Below are positions 46,065 through 55,489 of a DNA stretch of 64,000 nt, piece after piece. How positions within the stretch are numbered: position 1 is the first letter of the stretch; every line of letters begins with the position of its first letter. Location: the NCBI RefSeq assembly GCF_029697505.1, contig NZ_JARJEF010000001.1, positions 434,001 through 498,000 on the forward strand, read 5' to 3'. The position numbers were made by a program, and so were the translations under genes. The DNA is from Pseudophaeobacter profundi (GTDB lineage Bacteria > Pseudomonadota > Alphaproteobacteria > Rhodobacterales > Rhodobacteraceae). Under the pieces are notes generated by a model. It searched no databases. It was given only the letters and a program-made list of their open reading frames with translations, and had not been told where the DNA came from.

Positions 46065-46855
46065 CCGTTCACTTCATCGGCGCCGGTCCCGGCGCCGCCG
46101 ATCTTATCACCCTGCGCGGGCGCGACCTGATCGCTGCCTGCCCGGTCTGTCTCTATGCGGGATCGCTGGTGCCCGAGGCCCTGCTGCAGCACTGCCCCAA
46201 AGGGGCCAAGGTGATCAACACCGCCGCCCTGTCACTGGATGAGATCATCGCCCATATTCAGGCCGCCGATGCCGCCGGGCAGGATGTCGCGCGGCTGCAT
46301 TCGGGCGATCTGTCGGTCTGGTCGGCCCTTGGCGAACAGCTGCGCCGCTTGCGCGCGCTGGACATCGCCTATGACATCACGCCCGGCGTGCCGGCCTTCG
46401 CCGCCGCCGCCGCCACCCTGGGTGCAGAACTTACCCTGCCCGGCGTGGCGCAATCGTTGGTGCTGACGCGCACATCCGGCAAGGCATCGGCCATGCCCGA
46501 GGGTGAGACGCTGGAAAACTTTGCCCGCACCGGTGCGACCCTGGCCATTCACCTCTCGGTGCATGTGCTGGAGGATGTGATCGCCCGGCTCACCCCCAGT
46601 TATGGCGCCGAGTGCCCGGTTGCCGTGGTCTGGCGCGCCAGCTGGCCCGACCAAAAGGTGGTCAAGGCGACGCTAGGCACCCTGGAAGAGGCGACGGGTG
46701 GGATGCGTGGACGCACCGCGCTGATCCTGGTCGGACCGGCGCTTGGCAACGAAGGCTTTGACGAAAGCTGCCTTTACGCGCAGGATTACGACCGCCGCTA
46801 CCGGCCACAAAGCGCCGACAGCCAATGGGCCAACTGGAGCGAAGGTGATGACTGA
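46061..46855 (+). CDS. cobM: Precorrin-4 C11-methyltransferase
   Basis: 264 residues. Tetrapyrrole methylase: [47 protein letters not shown] and [24 protein letters not shown] overlap with cobE, eight-base overlap with cobB. Confidence 0.95.
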   Translation: MTVHFIGAGPGAADLITLRGRDLIAACPVCLYAGSLVPEALLQHCPKGAKVINTAALSLDEIIAHIQAADAAGQDVARLHSGDLSVWSALGEQLRRLRALDIAYDITPGVPAFAAAAATLGAELTLPGVAQSLVLTRTSGKASAMPEGETLENFARTGATLAIHLSVHVLEDVIARLTPSYGAECPVAVVWRASWPDQKVVKATLGTLEEATGGMRGRTALILVGPALGNEGFDESCLYAQDYDRRYRPQSADSQWANWSEGDD

Positions 46856-48164
46856 TTTCCCCAAAGGTTTGATGATCTCCGCCCCGGCCTCTGGCACCGG
46901 CAAGACCACGGTGATGCTGGGCCTGCTGCGGGCCCTGGCCGAAGACGGCCTGGCGGTTCAGCCCTTCAAAAGCGGCCCCGACTACATCGACCCGGCCTTT
47001 CACTTTGCCGCCGCCAAACGCCCCAGTTTTAACCTGGATACCTGGGCGATGGACGCGCCGCTGCTGGATGCGGTTGCCGGACAGGCAACAGGGGCTGAAA
47101 TCTGCATCGGCGAAGGCTCGATGGGGCTGTTTGACGGGGTTGCCACCCGTGGGCAGACCGGCTTTGGCTCTTCTGCCGAAACCGCCAAGCGTATGAGCTG
47201 GCCGGTGGTGCTGGTGATTGACGTGGGCGGCCAGGCGCAGTCCGCTGCCGCCACCGCTTTGGGGTTTAAATCCTACGACCCCGAGGTGCCCTTTGCGGGC
47301 GTAATCCTGAACCGGGTTGCCAGCCCCCGCCACGAACGCCTGACCCGGCTGGGGATGGAGCGCGCAGGCGTCAAGGTTCTGGGCGCGCTGCCCCGGCGCG
47401 GCGATCTCGCCTTGCCCGAACGCCACCTGGGCCTGATTCAGGCGGTGGAACATCCCGATCTGGAAGCCGCCATCGCAGGCTATGCCACTTTCCTGCGCGA
47501 ACATGTGGATCTTGAGGCGCTCAAATCGGCAGCCATGGGCGCGGCCGCCCCAGCCCCCAACAGGCTGCCAAAGCCCCCGGCGCAGCGCATCGCGCTGGCA
47601 CGGGATGCGGCCTTTTCCTTTACCTATCCGCATCTTTTGACCGGCTGGCGCGCCGCTGGCGCTGAAATCCTGCCGTTTTCCCCCCTCGCGGATGAGGCCC
47701 CGGCCCAAGACGCCGATCTGGTCTGGCTGCCCGGCGGTTACCCGGAACTGCACGGCGGCACCCTGGCCGCCGCCGAGACCTTCCGTGCGGGCCTGCGCAA
47801 ACATGCCGAGACCAGGCCAGTGCATGGCGAATGTGGGGGCTACATGGCCCTTGGCGACGCGCTGATCGACAAAGAGGGCAACCGCCATCAGATGGCCGGT
47901 CTGCTGGGGCTGGTCACCTCCTATGAGAAACGCAAATTCCATTTGGGCTATCGCCGCGCCGAGTTGCAGGCGCCGATGCCGGGCTTTGCAACAGGTGCAG
48001 CCCTGCGCGGGCATGAGTTCCACTATTCCACCATTCTGGATGAACCCGACGCCCCACTGGCCCATGTCATGGACGCCGATGGCAATCCGGTGCCGGAAAC
48101 CGGCTCCATCAAGGGCCATGTCACCGGCACCTTTTTCCATCTGATCACCGGAGAAGGCGCATGA
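46848..48164 (+). CDS. cobB: Hydrogenobyrinic acid a,c-diamide synthase
   Basis: 438 residues from the ATG at 46848. P-loop [16 protein letters not shown] at the N-terminus, [13 protein letters not shown], and a C-terminal class I glutamine amidotransferase half ([23 protein letters not shown] with Cys, HEFHYS with His). It amidates positions a and c using glutamine and ATP before cobalt insertion. Confidence 0.95.
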   Translation: MTDFPKGLMISAPASGTGKTTVMLGLLRALAEDGLAVQPFKSGPDYIDPAFHFAAAKRPSFNLDTWAMDAPLLDAVAGQATGAEICIGEGSMGLFDGVATRGQTGFGSSAETAKRMSWPVVLVIDVGGQAQSAAATALGFKSYDPEVPFAGVILNRVASPRHERLTRLGMERAGVKVLGALPRRGDLALPERHLGLIQAVEHPDLEAAIAGYATFLREHVDLEALKSAAMGAAAPAPNRLPKPPAQRIALARDAAFSFTYPHLLTGWRAAGAEILPFSPLADEAPAQDADLVWLPGGYPELHGGTLAAAETFRAGLRKHAETRPVHGECGGYMALGDALIDKEGNRHQMAGLLGLVTSYEKRKFHLGYRRAELQAPMPGFATGAALRGHEFHYSTILDEPDAPLAHVMDADGNPVPETGSIKGHVTGTFFHLITGEGA

Positions 48165-48898
48165 GCGGCTTTGTCAGCTTTGTCTCTTCCGGGCCGGGCG
48201 ATCCCGACCTGTTGACGGTGAAGGCGGTCAAGAGACTGGAAGCTGCCGATGCGGTGCTGTTTGATGATCTGTCTGCCGGGCCGATCCTTACCCATGCCCG
48301 CGCCGAGGCCGATCTGGTGGGTGTTGGCAAACGCGCCGGACGCCCCTCGCCCAAACAGGACCACGTAAGCCAGCTCTTGGTGGACTACGCCCTAAGCGGA
48401 CAGAATGTGGTGCGGCTGAAATCCGGCGACAGTGGCGTTTTTGGTCGCCTGGAAGAAGAAATCACTGCGCTGCGGGCCGCCGGTATCGCGTTTGAGATCG
48501 TGCCTGGTGTAACGGCCGCTTCGGCGGCGGCGGCGGCGGCCAATATCCCGCTGACCCGGCGGCTGACGGCGCGCCGTATGCAGTTCATCACCGGTCACGA
48601 CGTCACCGGTGGCCTGCCAGATAGCCTCAACATGGCGGCTCTGGCCGACCCTGATGCCACCACGGTTGTCTATATGGGCAAACGCACCTTTGCCGCCCTG
48701 GCGGAAAAGCTGGTCGAAGCCGGTCTGCCACCTGAAACCCATGCGCTGGTGGCATTGGGGGTATCCACACCCGAACAGGAACTCAGCTGCCATACGGTGG
48801 GTGAATTGCCACAGGTTCTGCGTGCGATGGAAACCACTGCGCCGGTTCTCATACTCTACGGCCCGCTGGCCGATACCGATCTGACCCCGGGAGGCTGA
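48161..48898 (+). CDS. cobA: Uroporphyrinogen-III C-methyltransferase
   Basis: 245 residues, SUMT: VSSGPGDPDLLTVKAVKRLE, VLFDDLSAGPIL, VRLKSGDSGVFGRLEEE, VPGVTAASAAAAAANIPLT. It makes precorrin-2, the committed step into the corrin branch. No CysG oxidase/chelatase fusion. Confidence 0.95.
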   Translation: MSGFVSFVSSGPGDPDLLTVKAVKRLEAADAVLFDDLSAGPILTHARAEADLVGVGKRAGRPSPKQDHVSQLLVDYALSGQNVVRLKSGDSGVFGRLEEEITALRAAGIAFEIVPGVTAASAAAAAANIPLTRRLTARRMQFITGHDVTGGLPDSLNMAALADPDATTVVYMGKRTFAALAEKLVEAGLPPETHALVALGVSTPEQELSCHTVGELPQVLRAMETTAPVLILYGPLADTDLTPGG

Positions 48899-48902
48899 GC
48901 CG

Positions 48903-49238
48903 GTGCCGCAGCCGACCCTGACCCTCTGCCGGAGTTGCCGGAGCGCCGATCTGGCCCTGCCCCTTCGCCTGACAGAGGCCTTGAAACAGGCCGGGATCGC
49001 GGCGCGGGTGCAGGAGGTGGACTGCATGTCCGGCTGCACACGCCCGCAGACCCTTGCGGTACGGCAAAGCGGCAAGACGGCCTATCTCTTTGGCGAGATC
49101 ACCGCAGCGGACCTGCCAGATATCGTCGTCTTCTTGCGGCTCTTTAACGAAAGCGCAGATGGCACCCTGGCAGATGCCCGCCCTCTGGGAGCGCTGCGGA
49201 TGAAGGCCATCGCGCGAATCCCGGCGGATCTGGACTAG
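48903..49238 (+). CDS. DUF1636 metal-binding protein (copy 2)
   Basis: 111 residues from a GTG four bases after the cobA stop. Cysteines CRSC near the start and CMSGC at ~40-44, the DUF1636 pattern, ending in ALRMKAIARIPADLD as in copy 1 (SIARIPPIT). The third C-terminal Cys of copy 1 is missing here. It closes the operon. Confidence 0.83.
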   Translation: MPQPTLTLCRSCRSADLALPLRLTEALKQAGIAARVQEVDCMSGCTRPQTLAVRQSGKTAYLFGEITAADLPDIVVFLRLFNESADGTLADARPLGALRMKAIARIPADLD

Positions 49239-49354
49239 ATCCTGCAACAGGGGCAAAATCACCCTGCCCGCCGAAAAGTCGCATCTTTGCCCATGCAGGA
49301 CGGTTTCCAACTTGACCGGGCGGTGTGACAAAGGGCACAACAAATGAACATGGT

Positions 49355-49536
49355 GTCCAACGGTGCAAAGCATCAGGGCTGAAACGGGAATGAGGAATGG
49401 CGGACCAAATCGCGGCGCCACACCCTCAACCGCCCCCGCGACTGTGAGCAGAGAGCGGTTATTCATATCCACTGGGGCCAATCTGGCCACCGGGAAGGGG
49501 AAAAACCGCCGTGACCTGCGAGTCAGGAGACCGGCC
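49355..49536 (+). ncRNA. Cobalamin riboswitch upstream of cbtBA-cobF
   Basis: Core elements in order: ACGGTGC near 49360, ACGGGAATG near 49383, AACCGCCCCCGCGACTGTGA near 49429-49448, CCACTGGG near 49470, CACCGGGAAGGGG near 49488, and the B12-box CGAGTCAGGAGACCGGCC at 49519-49536. It ends ~50 bases before the CbtB start. Confidence 0.92.
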
Positions 49537-49588
49537 ATGTATTGGAATGCAACTTTTGTCGTCGGGTGTGACGACGTGGAGAATAATG

Positions 49589-49759
49589 ATGACAACAAAG
49601 ACACTGAACAAATCCGCTGCAGGCGTTGGTTTTGCACCCGCTCTGTTTGCCGTGATCCTCGGCCTGGGTATTGTCACCCTGACCGGTCACGTACAGGCCT
49701 CTGCCCTGCATGACGCGGCCCATGACGTCCGTCACGCAACCGGCTTCCCCTGCCACTAA
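49589..49759 (+). CDS. cbtB: Cobalt transporter subunit CbtB
   Basis: 56 residues from the second of two ATGs, better spaced from GGAGA. One membrane helix (ALFAVILGLGIVTLTG) and the diagnostic His/Cys end HDVRHATGFPCH, likely a metal site. With CbtA it forms the proposed B12-regulated cobalt importer. Confidence 0.9.
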   Translation: MTTKTLNKSAAGVGFAPALFAVILGLGIVTLTGHVQASALHDAAHDVRHATGFPCH

Positions 49760-49763
49760 GCAG

Positions 49764-50453
49764 ATGATGAACCGTATCTTGACCAGCGCGTTGTTCGCTG
49801 GTGCTGCAGCAGGGTTGATAACCGCTCTGCTGCAGCTTCTTTTTGTGCAGCCTGTTCTTTTGCATGCCGAGCTTTATGAAAGCGGCGAGCTGGTGCATTT
49901 TGGCGGTGCCGCAGTTTCGGCGCATCCGGAGCTGCCCGGCTTTGACGTCATGCGCGACGGGTTGAGCATCATTTTCACCATGTTGACCTACACCGGCTAT
50001 GCGCTGGTCATGGTTGCCCTGATGTCACTTGCCGAGAGCAAGGGCCATGTTGTCACCGCACGGGCGGGCATTCTCTGGGGGCTGGCAGGTTTTGTCACCT
50101 TCCATCTGGCGCCAGCTTTGACCCTGGCACCAGAAGTGCCCGGCGTCGCCGCTGCCGATGTTTTTGACCGCCAGATCTGGTGGACAGCAACCGTGGCTGC
50201 TGCTGGCATTGCCATGTGGCTCATCGCCTTTGGCGGCAATCTGGTCTCTTATGCCATTGCCGTGGCGCTGTTGCTGCTGCCGCATCTGATTGGTGCCCCG
50301 GAACCAGACAGCTTTACCGGTCCGGTTCCAACCGAGATCGGCGCGCTGTTTGCCGCACGCGCCCTTGGCGTTGGCATGGCCGCCTGGGTTCTGCTTGGCA
50401 CCTTCGCCGGTTATTTCTGGCAGTCGGAAGCGCCTCGTACCGCCGCAGCGTAA
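49764..50453 (+). CDS. cbtA: Cobalt transporter subunit CbtA
   Basis: 229 residues with about five to six membrane segments, and CbtA features: LTSALFAGAAAGLITALLQ, FVTFHLAPALTLAPEVPG and LPHLIGAPEPDSFTGPVPTE. It lies four bases after cbtB, under the same riboswitch. Confidence 0.9.
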   Translation: MMNRILTSALFAGAAAGLITALLQLLFVQPVLLHAELYESGELVHFGGAAVSAHPELPGFDVMRDGLSIIFTMLTYTGYALVMVALMSLAESKGHVVTARAGILWGLAGFVTFHLAPALTLAPEVPGVAAADVFDRQIWWTATVAAAGIAMWLIAFGGNLVSYAIAVALLLLPHLIGAPEPDSFTGPVPTEIGALFAARALGVGMAAWVLLGTFAGYFWQSEAPRTAAA

Positions 50454-50516
50454 TCGCAACAAGACCTCCGCCGACGCATCGCCACCGGCGGAGGTTTCTG
50501 TTTCAAAGGATCAAGA

Positions 50517-51017
50517 ATGTCCCGTTCCCTCGCACTCTTTGCCATTGGGCTTACCTTTGGCTGTGGCATCGGTTTTGTTGTCGCTGCCGGCAATGGCATC
50601 ACCTTCACCGGTCACGACCACGGCGACCCGGCGCAGCACGGCGGCGCAGAGCACCAGATGGAAAGCCTCGGCCACGCACATAGCCAGCCGCTGATGATCA
50701 CAGCGGGCAGTAGCGCGCCGAAAATCGCAGTCAAAGTCCACAAGGACCCGATGTCTGGCTGGAACCTGCAGGTCACGACAGAAAACTTCCTCTTCTCGCC
50801 CGAGCACGTCTCTACCGCGGATCGTCCCGGCGAAGGCCATGCCCATGTCTATATCAACGGCAGCAAGCTGACGCGGCTCTATGGCAACTGGCTGCATCTG
50901 GGCGATCTGCCCAAGGGCAAGGTCGAAATCACGGTGGCGCTGAACGCCAATAGCCACAGCCCGCTGATGATCGGGACAGATCCGATTGCTGACAGCGTGA
51001 TCATTGAAAACCCCTGA
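50517..51017 (+). CDS. His-rich exported protein of unknown function in the cobalt operon
   Basis: 166 residues: an N-terminal hydrophobic segment (~4-25, signal or anchor), then a His-rich linker (TGHDHGDPAQHGGAEHQ) and a compact domain (NFLFSPEHVSTADRPGEGHA, LYGNWLHLGDLPKGKVEITV) that could be a metal- or copper-protein-like beta fold. No family named. Between cbtA and cobF under a B12 riboswitch, a periplasmic cobalt-binding role is a reasonable inference. Confidence 0.75.
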   Translation: MSRSLALFAIGLTFGCGIGFVVAAGNGITFTGHDHGDPAQHGGAEHQMESLGHAHSQPLMITAGSSAPKIAVKVHKDPMSGWNLQVTTENFLFSPEHVSTADRPGEGHAHVYINGSKLTRLYGNWLHLGDLPKGKVEITVALNANSHSPLMIGTDPIADSVIIENP

Positions 51018-51175
51018 CCCCTTGGTGCCCCGGTTGCAGCCCTGGTCTGCCGCCTGACCTGACGCGAAGTCGATACAAAGCGGCCCGATCCCGCGATGCC
51101 GCCGGATCCGGGCTTGATTATGCTGAAACACGGCGCCATAGCGGGCCGTGTTTCTTTTTGGCAGGAGCCCGACAG

Positions 51176-51967
51176 ATGAACAATGACAGTACGGCGGCCA
51201 TGATCGAGCTTTCGCTCATTGGCATTGGCACCGGCAACCCGCAGCATCTGACCCTGCAAGCAGTCGCCGCGCTCAATGCCTGCGATCTGATCCTGATCCC
51301 GCATAAGGGCGCGGGCAAAGACGACCTCGCCGGGCTGCGCCAGCAGATCTGCGCCCAGGTGATCCAGCCCCCCGGCCCGCGCATTGTTGAATTTGCCCTG
51401 CCGGTGCGCGACCCCGCGATCCAGGACTACACCGCCCGCGTGGATCACTGGCACGATGCCATTGCCGAGGTCTGGATCAAAACCATCCGCGACCACTGCC
51501 CCGGTGGCAAGGTCAGGGTTGGCTTTCTGGTCTGGGGGGATCCGTCGCTATATGACAGCACCATGCGCATCGCCGAGCGCCTGAAGGCCACGCAGGATAT
51601 CACGCTAAAGGTCATTCCCGGCGTGACCTCGATCCAGGCGCTGACCGCCGCACATGCCATCCCCCTGAACGAGATTGGCGCACCCTTTACGGTGACCACC
51701 GGGCGACAGCTGCGCGAAAACGGCTGGCCTGACAGTGCCGATACCCTGGTGATCATGCTGGATGGCGACTGCTCATTCCAGAAGATCGACCCCACAGGGG
51801 TGGACATCTGGTGGTCAGCCTATGCTGGCATGGAAAACCAGATCAGCATCTCTGGCAGGTTGCGCGAGGTGGCAGACCAGATCTGCGAAACCCGCGCCAG
51901 GGCAAGGGCTGACCACGGCTGGATCATGGATATCTACCTGCTACGCCGCACGCCCTCCGCCGCATAA
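51176..51967 (+). CDS. cobF: Precorrin-6A synthase (deacetylating)
   Basis: 263 residues from the ATG at 51176 (GGCAGGAG ahead); an ATG at 51200 is possible. CobF: SLIGIGTGNPQHLTLQAV, DLILIPHKGAGKDDLAGLR, VGFLVWGDPSLYDSTMRI, VIPGVTSIQALTAAHAIPLN. It methylates C1 and releases the acetyl group, an aerobic-pathway enzyme. It is set ~160 bases after the unknown protein gene and probably shares its transcript. Confidence 0.93.
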   Translation: MNNDSTAAMIELSLIGIGTGNPQHLTLQAVAALNACDLILIPHKGAGKDDLAGLRQQICAQVIQPPGPRIVEFALPVRDPAIQDYTARVDHWHDAIAEVWIKTIRDHCPGGKVRVGFLVWGDPSLYDSTMRIAERLKATQDITLKVIPGVTSIQALTAAHAIPLNEIGAPFTVTTGRQLRENGWPDSADTLVIMLDGDCSFQKIDPTGVDIWWSAYAGMENQISISGRLREVADQICETRARARADHGWIMDIYLLRRTPSAA

Positions 51968-51977
51968 AACGCCGGGT

Positions 51978-52844
51978 TCAAGTCTGCGCCAGGCGCCGCC
52001 CTGCCAGCCACAGCGATGACAGTCCCGACAGGATAATCACGCAGAGCCCCAAGAGCGCCACCCCATCGGGCCAGGTGCCAAAGACAACACCGCCCAGCAC
52101 CGTGGCAGCCAGCAGCTGACTGTAGATCAGTGGCGCCACGACATTTGCGGGGGTTGTTCGGTTGACCAGCACCAAAAGGAAATTCCCTGCCGCCGATCCA
52201 AGGGCGCTGATCAAGACCAGCCCGATCTGCGTTGGGCCCAGACTTTGCGGCAGCGCCCCCAGGGTAAAGGGCAGCAGCACAACAGCACCAATAATCAACT
52301 GTGATATCAGTAAGAACCGAGGTCGGTACTGCCCTGCAAGGCTGCGTGTCGCCACTAGGTAAGACCCATGGAAACAGCCCGCCAGCACGGCGAACCCCAT
52401 ACCGGCCTGCATGCCGAACCCCGGCTTGACCACCAAAAGCACACCGCCAAAACTGACCAGCAACAGTGCCACACGGCTTGGATCGGCGCGCTCTTTCAGC
52501 ACCAGCGCCGACAGCGCGAAGGCCACAATCGGCCCAACAAAGAAACCGCCAAAGACATTGGCAATCGGTTCGGTACGCAGCGCGGTCAAAATGCACAGGA
52601 TGCCCGTGGCGATCAGCAGACCGCGCAACAGGATACGCCAATCAAGAAACCCGCGCAGTTCTGCCGCTTGCAAGCCGCTAAAGGGGAGAAGCACCACCGC
52701 CGCCACGGCAAAACGCGACCAGGCCACGAAAAATGGGCTGGCCCCCGCCATGGTCAGGGCCTTGCCAGCGGCATCACCGGTGACAATCAGGGTCATGGCC
52801 AGGACCACCGTCCCCAGAACCCGGAATGGAATATGTGAGGTCAT
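51978..52844 (-). CDS. EamA/DMT-family transporter (RhaT/YdcZ-like)
   Basis: 288 residues from the ATG at 52844 (GGAGAG six bases ahead). Ten hydrophobic segments in two EamA repeats. It follows a MocR-type regulator by 37 bases on the same strand, so probably shares its promoter; the substrate may be the effector of that regulator. Its stop lies ~10 bases from that of convergent cobF. Confidence 0.85.
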   Translation of the reverse strand: MTSHIPFRVLGTVVLAMTLIVTGDAAGKALTMAGASPFFVAWSRFAVAAVVLLPFSGLQAAELRGFLDWRILLRGLLIATGILCILTALRTEPIANVFGGFFVGPIVAFALSALVLKERADPSRVALLLVSFGGVLLVVKPGFGMQAGMGFAVLAGCFHGSYLVATRSLAGQYRPRFLLISQLIIGAVVLLPFTLGALPQSLGPTQIGLVLISALGSAAGNFLLVLVNRTTPANVVAPLIYSQLLAATVLGGVVFGTWPDGVALLGLCVIILSGLSSLWLAGRRLAQT

Positions 52845-52881
52845 CGGCGCTCTCCGAGAGAGGGAAGGATTGCAGTACCCA

Positions 52882-54270
52882 TCATCCCAGCCAATCCTTA
52901 CGCAGGATGGCATCGCGCAGAGCCATCAGATCCTGACGCAACTGCGGCAGGCCGATGGGTCCGCCAAGGCACACGCGCAGGGCTTCACTGGGGGTTTCGG
53001 TGACGGTGAAGGCATCGCTGGGCATAATGCCAATCTGATGATTGGCCATACGACCCATGATTTCTGCCCGGCTGGTGCCTGCGGGCAGATCAATCCACAG
53101 GTTAAAGGCCTCGGGTGCGCCGCGCAGGGCGCAGCCGCTCAGACAGCTCTGCGCCAGCGCCTGTCTCTCGGCGGCAGCGCTGCGCACGAAGGCCTGGATC
53201 TCGGCGGCGGTACCATCTTCGATCCAGCGCCCCAACAGCGCCAGGCTTAGCGGCGAGGCCATCACATTAATGCTGCGCAGGGCCTGCAAGAATCCGCCCA
53301 TATCCGCCCGTTGCGGCACCGTAGTATAGGCAAGCCGTAGCCCGGCGCCAAAGCATTTTGAAATCCCCGCCACATGCCAGGCCAGATCAGGCAGAGATTG
53401 GGCAAGGGGCGGCGGTGCATCGCGCGCGACAAAGCGGTAGGCATCATCCTCGATCAGCGGCATCTCATGTCGTTTCAACACCTCGGCAATCTCGCGGCGG
53501 CGGCCCTCGCTCAGGGTCTGGGTCGTTGGGTTTTGCAAGGTCGGGTTGAGGTAAAGCGCCACCGGCCAATGGCTGGTGATCGCCTGCTCCAGCGCCTGCG
53601 GGCACATCCCATCCTGGTCAGAAGCAACCCCCACCAGACGCAGATCCAGACGGGCCGCGATGGCGCGAATACCAGGATAGGTCAAGGTCTCACAAAGCAG
53701 CACCTGCCCCGGCTCGCTCAGCTGCGTCAATATCGCATAAAGGCTGGCGTGGGTCCCCGGTGTGATGGCAAAGCGATCCGGTGCATATTCCAGCCCATTG
53801 GCCTGCATCCAGCCCTGGGCAATGTCGCGGTCGGCGGCACTGCCCCGCACCGATTGATAGCGCAGCAGCGGTACAAGATTGGCGGCAATATCGGAGACGC
53901 CAGCAGCCATCCGGGCGACCAGCGCCGGATCATTGGGCTCTGGCGGCATATTCATCATCGGATCTTCTTCCAGAACCCGACGCGGATCTGGCAGAGGCAG
54001 GGCTTCGTCCGGTTTTGTGGCGACCTCTGGTGCGCGCACAAAGGTGCCACGTCCAACAAAGGTTTCAATGTCCCCCCGGCGCACGGATTCGGCGTACCCT
54101 CTTGAAACTGTAGAAAAATCAACACCCAAATCCTGTGCTACTCCGCGCTGTGGCGGCAGGCGGTCGCCCGGATGCAGCACCCCAGCGCGGATATCGGCGC
54201 GAATGGCGTCGGCAATCTCCACATAGCGCGGCCGATCAGAACCCGGCAGGGTTGGATGCCATTGTTTCAA
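52882..54270 (-). CDS. MocR-type regulator (GntR HTH fused to PLP aminotransferase domain)
   Basis: 462 residues from the TTG at 54270, chosen because AAGGGAGAG sits just upstream; the frame continues to an ATG at 54396 without a ribosome site. Residues ~15-75 form a winged helix (YVEIADAIRADIRAGVLHPG, LGVDFSTVSRGY); ~105-450 form a fold-type I aminotransferase domain with PLP Lys in HVAGISKCFGAGLRLAY. MocR regulators bind direct and inverted repeats near divergent genes, as seen at 54362-54402. Confidence 0.88.
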   Translation of the reverse strand: MKQWHPTLPGSDRPRYVEIADAIRADIRAGVLHPGDRLPPQRGVAQDLGVDFSTVSRGYAESVRRGDIETFVGRGTFVRAPEVATKPDEALPLPDPRRVLEEDPMMNMPPEPNDPALVARMAAGVSDIAANLVPLLRYQSVRGSAADRDIAQGWMQANGLEYAPDRFAITPGTHASLYAILTQLSEPGQVLLCETLTYPGIRAIAARLDLRLVGVASDQDGMCPQALEQAITSHWPVALYLNPTLQNPTTQTLSEGRRREIAEVLKRHEMPLIEDDAYRFVARDAPPPLAQSLPDLAWHVAGISKCFGAGLRLAYTTVPQRADMGGFLQALRSINVMASPLSLALLGRWIEDGTAAEIQAFVRSAAAERQALAQSCLSGCALRGAPEAFNLWIDLPAGTSRAEIMGRMANHQIGIMPSDAFTVTETPSEALRVCLGGPIGLPQLRQDLMALRDAILRKDWLG

Positions 54271-54361
54271 AACTCTCTCCCTTGGCAGGCGGTCCCGTGG
54301 CGGGCTGTCCAGCGCTCTTTGATGCCGGAGGCACGCACAGGCGGTTGACCCGGTGCAGTCA

Positions 54362-54402
54362 AATTGATCGGTAATTGATTGCATAATTGATTGCAATCAA
54401 TT
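54362..54402. promoter_or_regulatory. Tandem AATTGATTG repeats, probable MocR operator
   Basis: Three direct copies of AATTGAT(T/C)G start at 54362, 54373 and 54385 (11 and 12 base steps, one helical turn). The last is half of an 18-base perfect palindrome AATTGATTGCAATCAATT (54385-54402). They lie between the divergent MocR-type gene and DUF983 gene. Confidence 0.75.
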
Positions 54403-54442
54403 TTCGAACATCCTAGAAACCGTACAACACAGGAGAGCCGCC

Positions 54443-54832
54443 ATGACCACGCCCGCCCAAATCACCCCGACAGAAGCAGCACCACGCCCCTGGAAACCTG
54501 CTGTCCTGCGTGGGCTACGGCTGCGCTGCCCCAACTGTGGCGAAGGCAAGATGTTGCACAGCTACCTGAAAGTAAAAGACAGTTGTGGCAACTGCGGGCA
54601 ACCGCTGCACCACAACCGCGCCGATGACGGCCCAGCCTACCTGACCATTCTGCTGGTGGGCCATCTGCTGGGGTTTGTGCTGCACATCACCTACATCACC
54701 TACCGCCCCGATCCGCTGACCCTGGCCTTGATCATGTCTGCGGTGACCATTGGCGCCTCGCTGGCGCTCTTGCCCCGCATGAAGGGACTGGTTGTAGCCT
54801 ATCAATGGGCCAAACGCATGCACGGCTTTTGA
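54443..54832 (+). CDS. DUF983 membrane protein with zinc ribbon (copy 2)
   Basis: 129 residues, paralogue of the protein at 8543: CPNCG...CGNCG ribbon (~33-55), RADDGPAYLTILLVGH, two membrane helices and the VVAYQWAKRMHGF end. It is divergent from the MocR-type regulator, and the repeats upstream suggest it is a regulatory target. Confidence 0.87.
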   Translation: MTTPAQITPTEAAPRPWKPAVLRGLRLRCPNCGEGKMLHSYLKVKDSCGNCGQPLHHNRADDGPAYLTILLVGHLLGFVLHITYITYRPDPLTLALIMSAVTIGASLALLPRMKGLVVAYQWAKRMHGF

Positions 54833-55066
54833 CGCCAGCCAGCCCTTGAGCCAGAAGCCAGTGACGTTATCCCATGCTGCATGGCCGTATGGGCCGATCC
54901 GTCCGGTGGCCGCGTGTATGGTGATAACCTGCGCCCCGCCCCTACGGCAGACACATGTATTACCGGCCGACCAATCAACGACCTCCACCACCACCTGAAA
55001 GCCGGGATCACTCTGGTAAGGCCGCTGCTGCGGATATCAAGCGAGCTAACCACCTGGCAGGCGTGC
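54833..55066. other. Gene-free spacer
   Basis: About 230 bases between the convergent DUF983 and response-regulator genes. No credible frame and no clean hairpin with T-run was found. Confidence 0.5.
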
Positions 55067-55489
55067 TTATTGCACCTGCTGGCTGGGGCTTTCCTGCAAA
55101 AGCAAAAGCTCCTCCCACTCCTCCACCAACACCCGTTTCAGCGTGTCCATTGGAATGGGTTTATAGAGATTGCGCCCAACCGAAAGATTTCTGGCCCGCG
55201 CCATCAATTTGGCCGCCAACATTGGGGCATCTGCGCCCCCGGTCATAAAGCGAAATCGCAGTGGGCGCGAAATATCAGTCAGCCCTTCGATCACTTCGAT
55301 GCCGTCTTTTTCGGGCATATTGATATCAACCAATACGACAGCGGGATCCTGGCCAGACAAAAGAAGCGCAAGCAGTTCATTGCCATTGCCGCAGGTTTCC
55401 ACCTGCCACCCAGCGCGGCTTGCAACCGCTTGAAGGTATTCGACGAATTCAAAATTATCATCGGCAATATATAGTTTTCGCTCTGGCAT
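55067..55489 (-). CDS. Single-domain response regulator
   Basis: 140 residues from the ATG at 55489. One receiver domain: acidic pair in IADDN (7-11), phosphoacceptor Asp in VVLVDINMPEKDG (~55), Thr in FMTGG, Lys in LYKPIP. There is no output domain, so it works by protein contact, like CheY/DivK types. No kinase gene is near. A longer frame upstream lacks support. Confidence 0.85.
   Translation of the reverse strand: MPERKLYIADDNFEFVEYLQAVASRAGWQVETCGNGNELLALLLSGQDPAVVLVDINMPEKDGIEVIEGLTDISRPLRFRFMTGGADAPMLAAKLMARARNLSVGRNLYKPIPMDTLKRVLVEEWEELLLLQESPSQQVQ

Noticed and set aside
46662-48140. A 492-codon open frame on the minus strand over cobM/cobB
   Set aside because: It lies fully antisense to two well-recognised B12 enzymes and reads as low-complexity GC-driven sequence with no domain.
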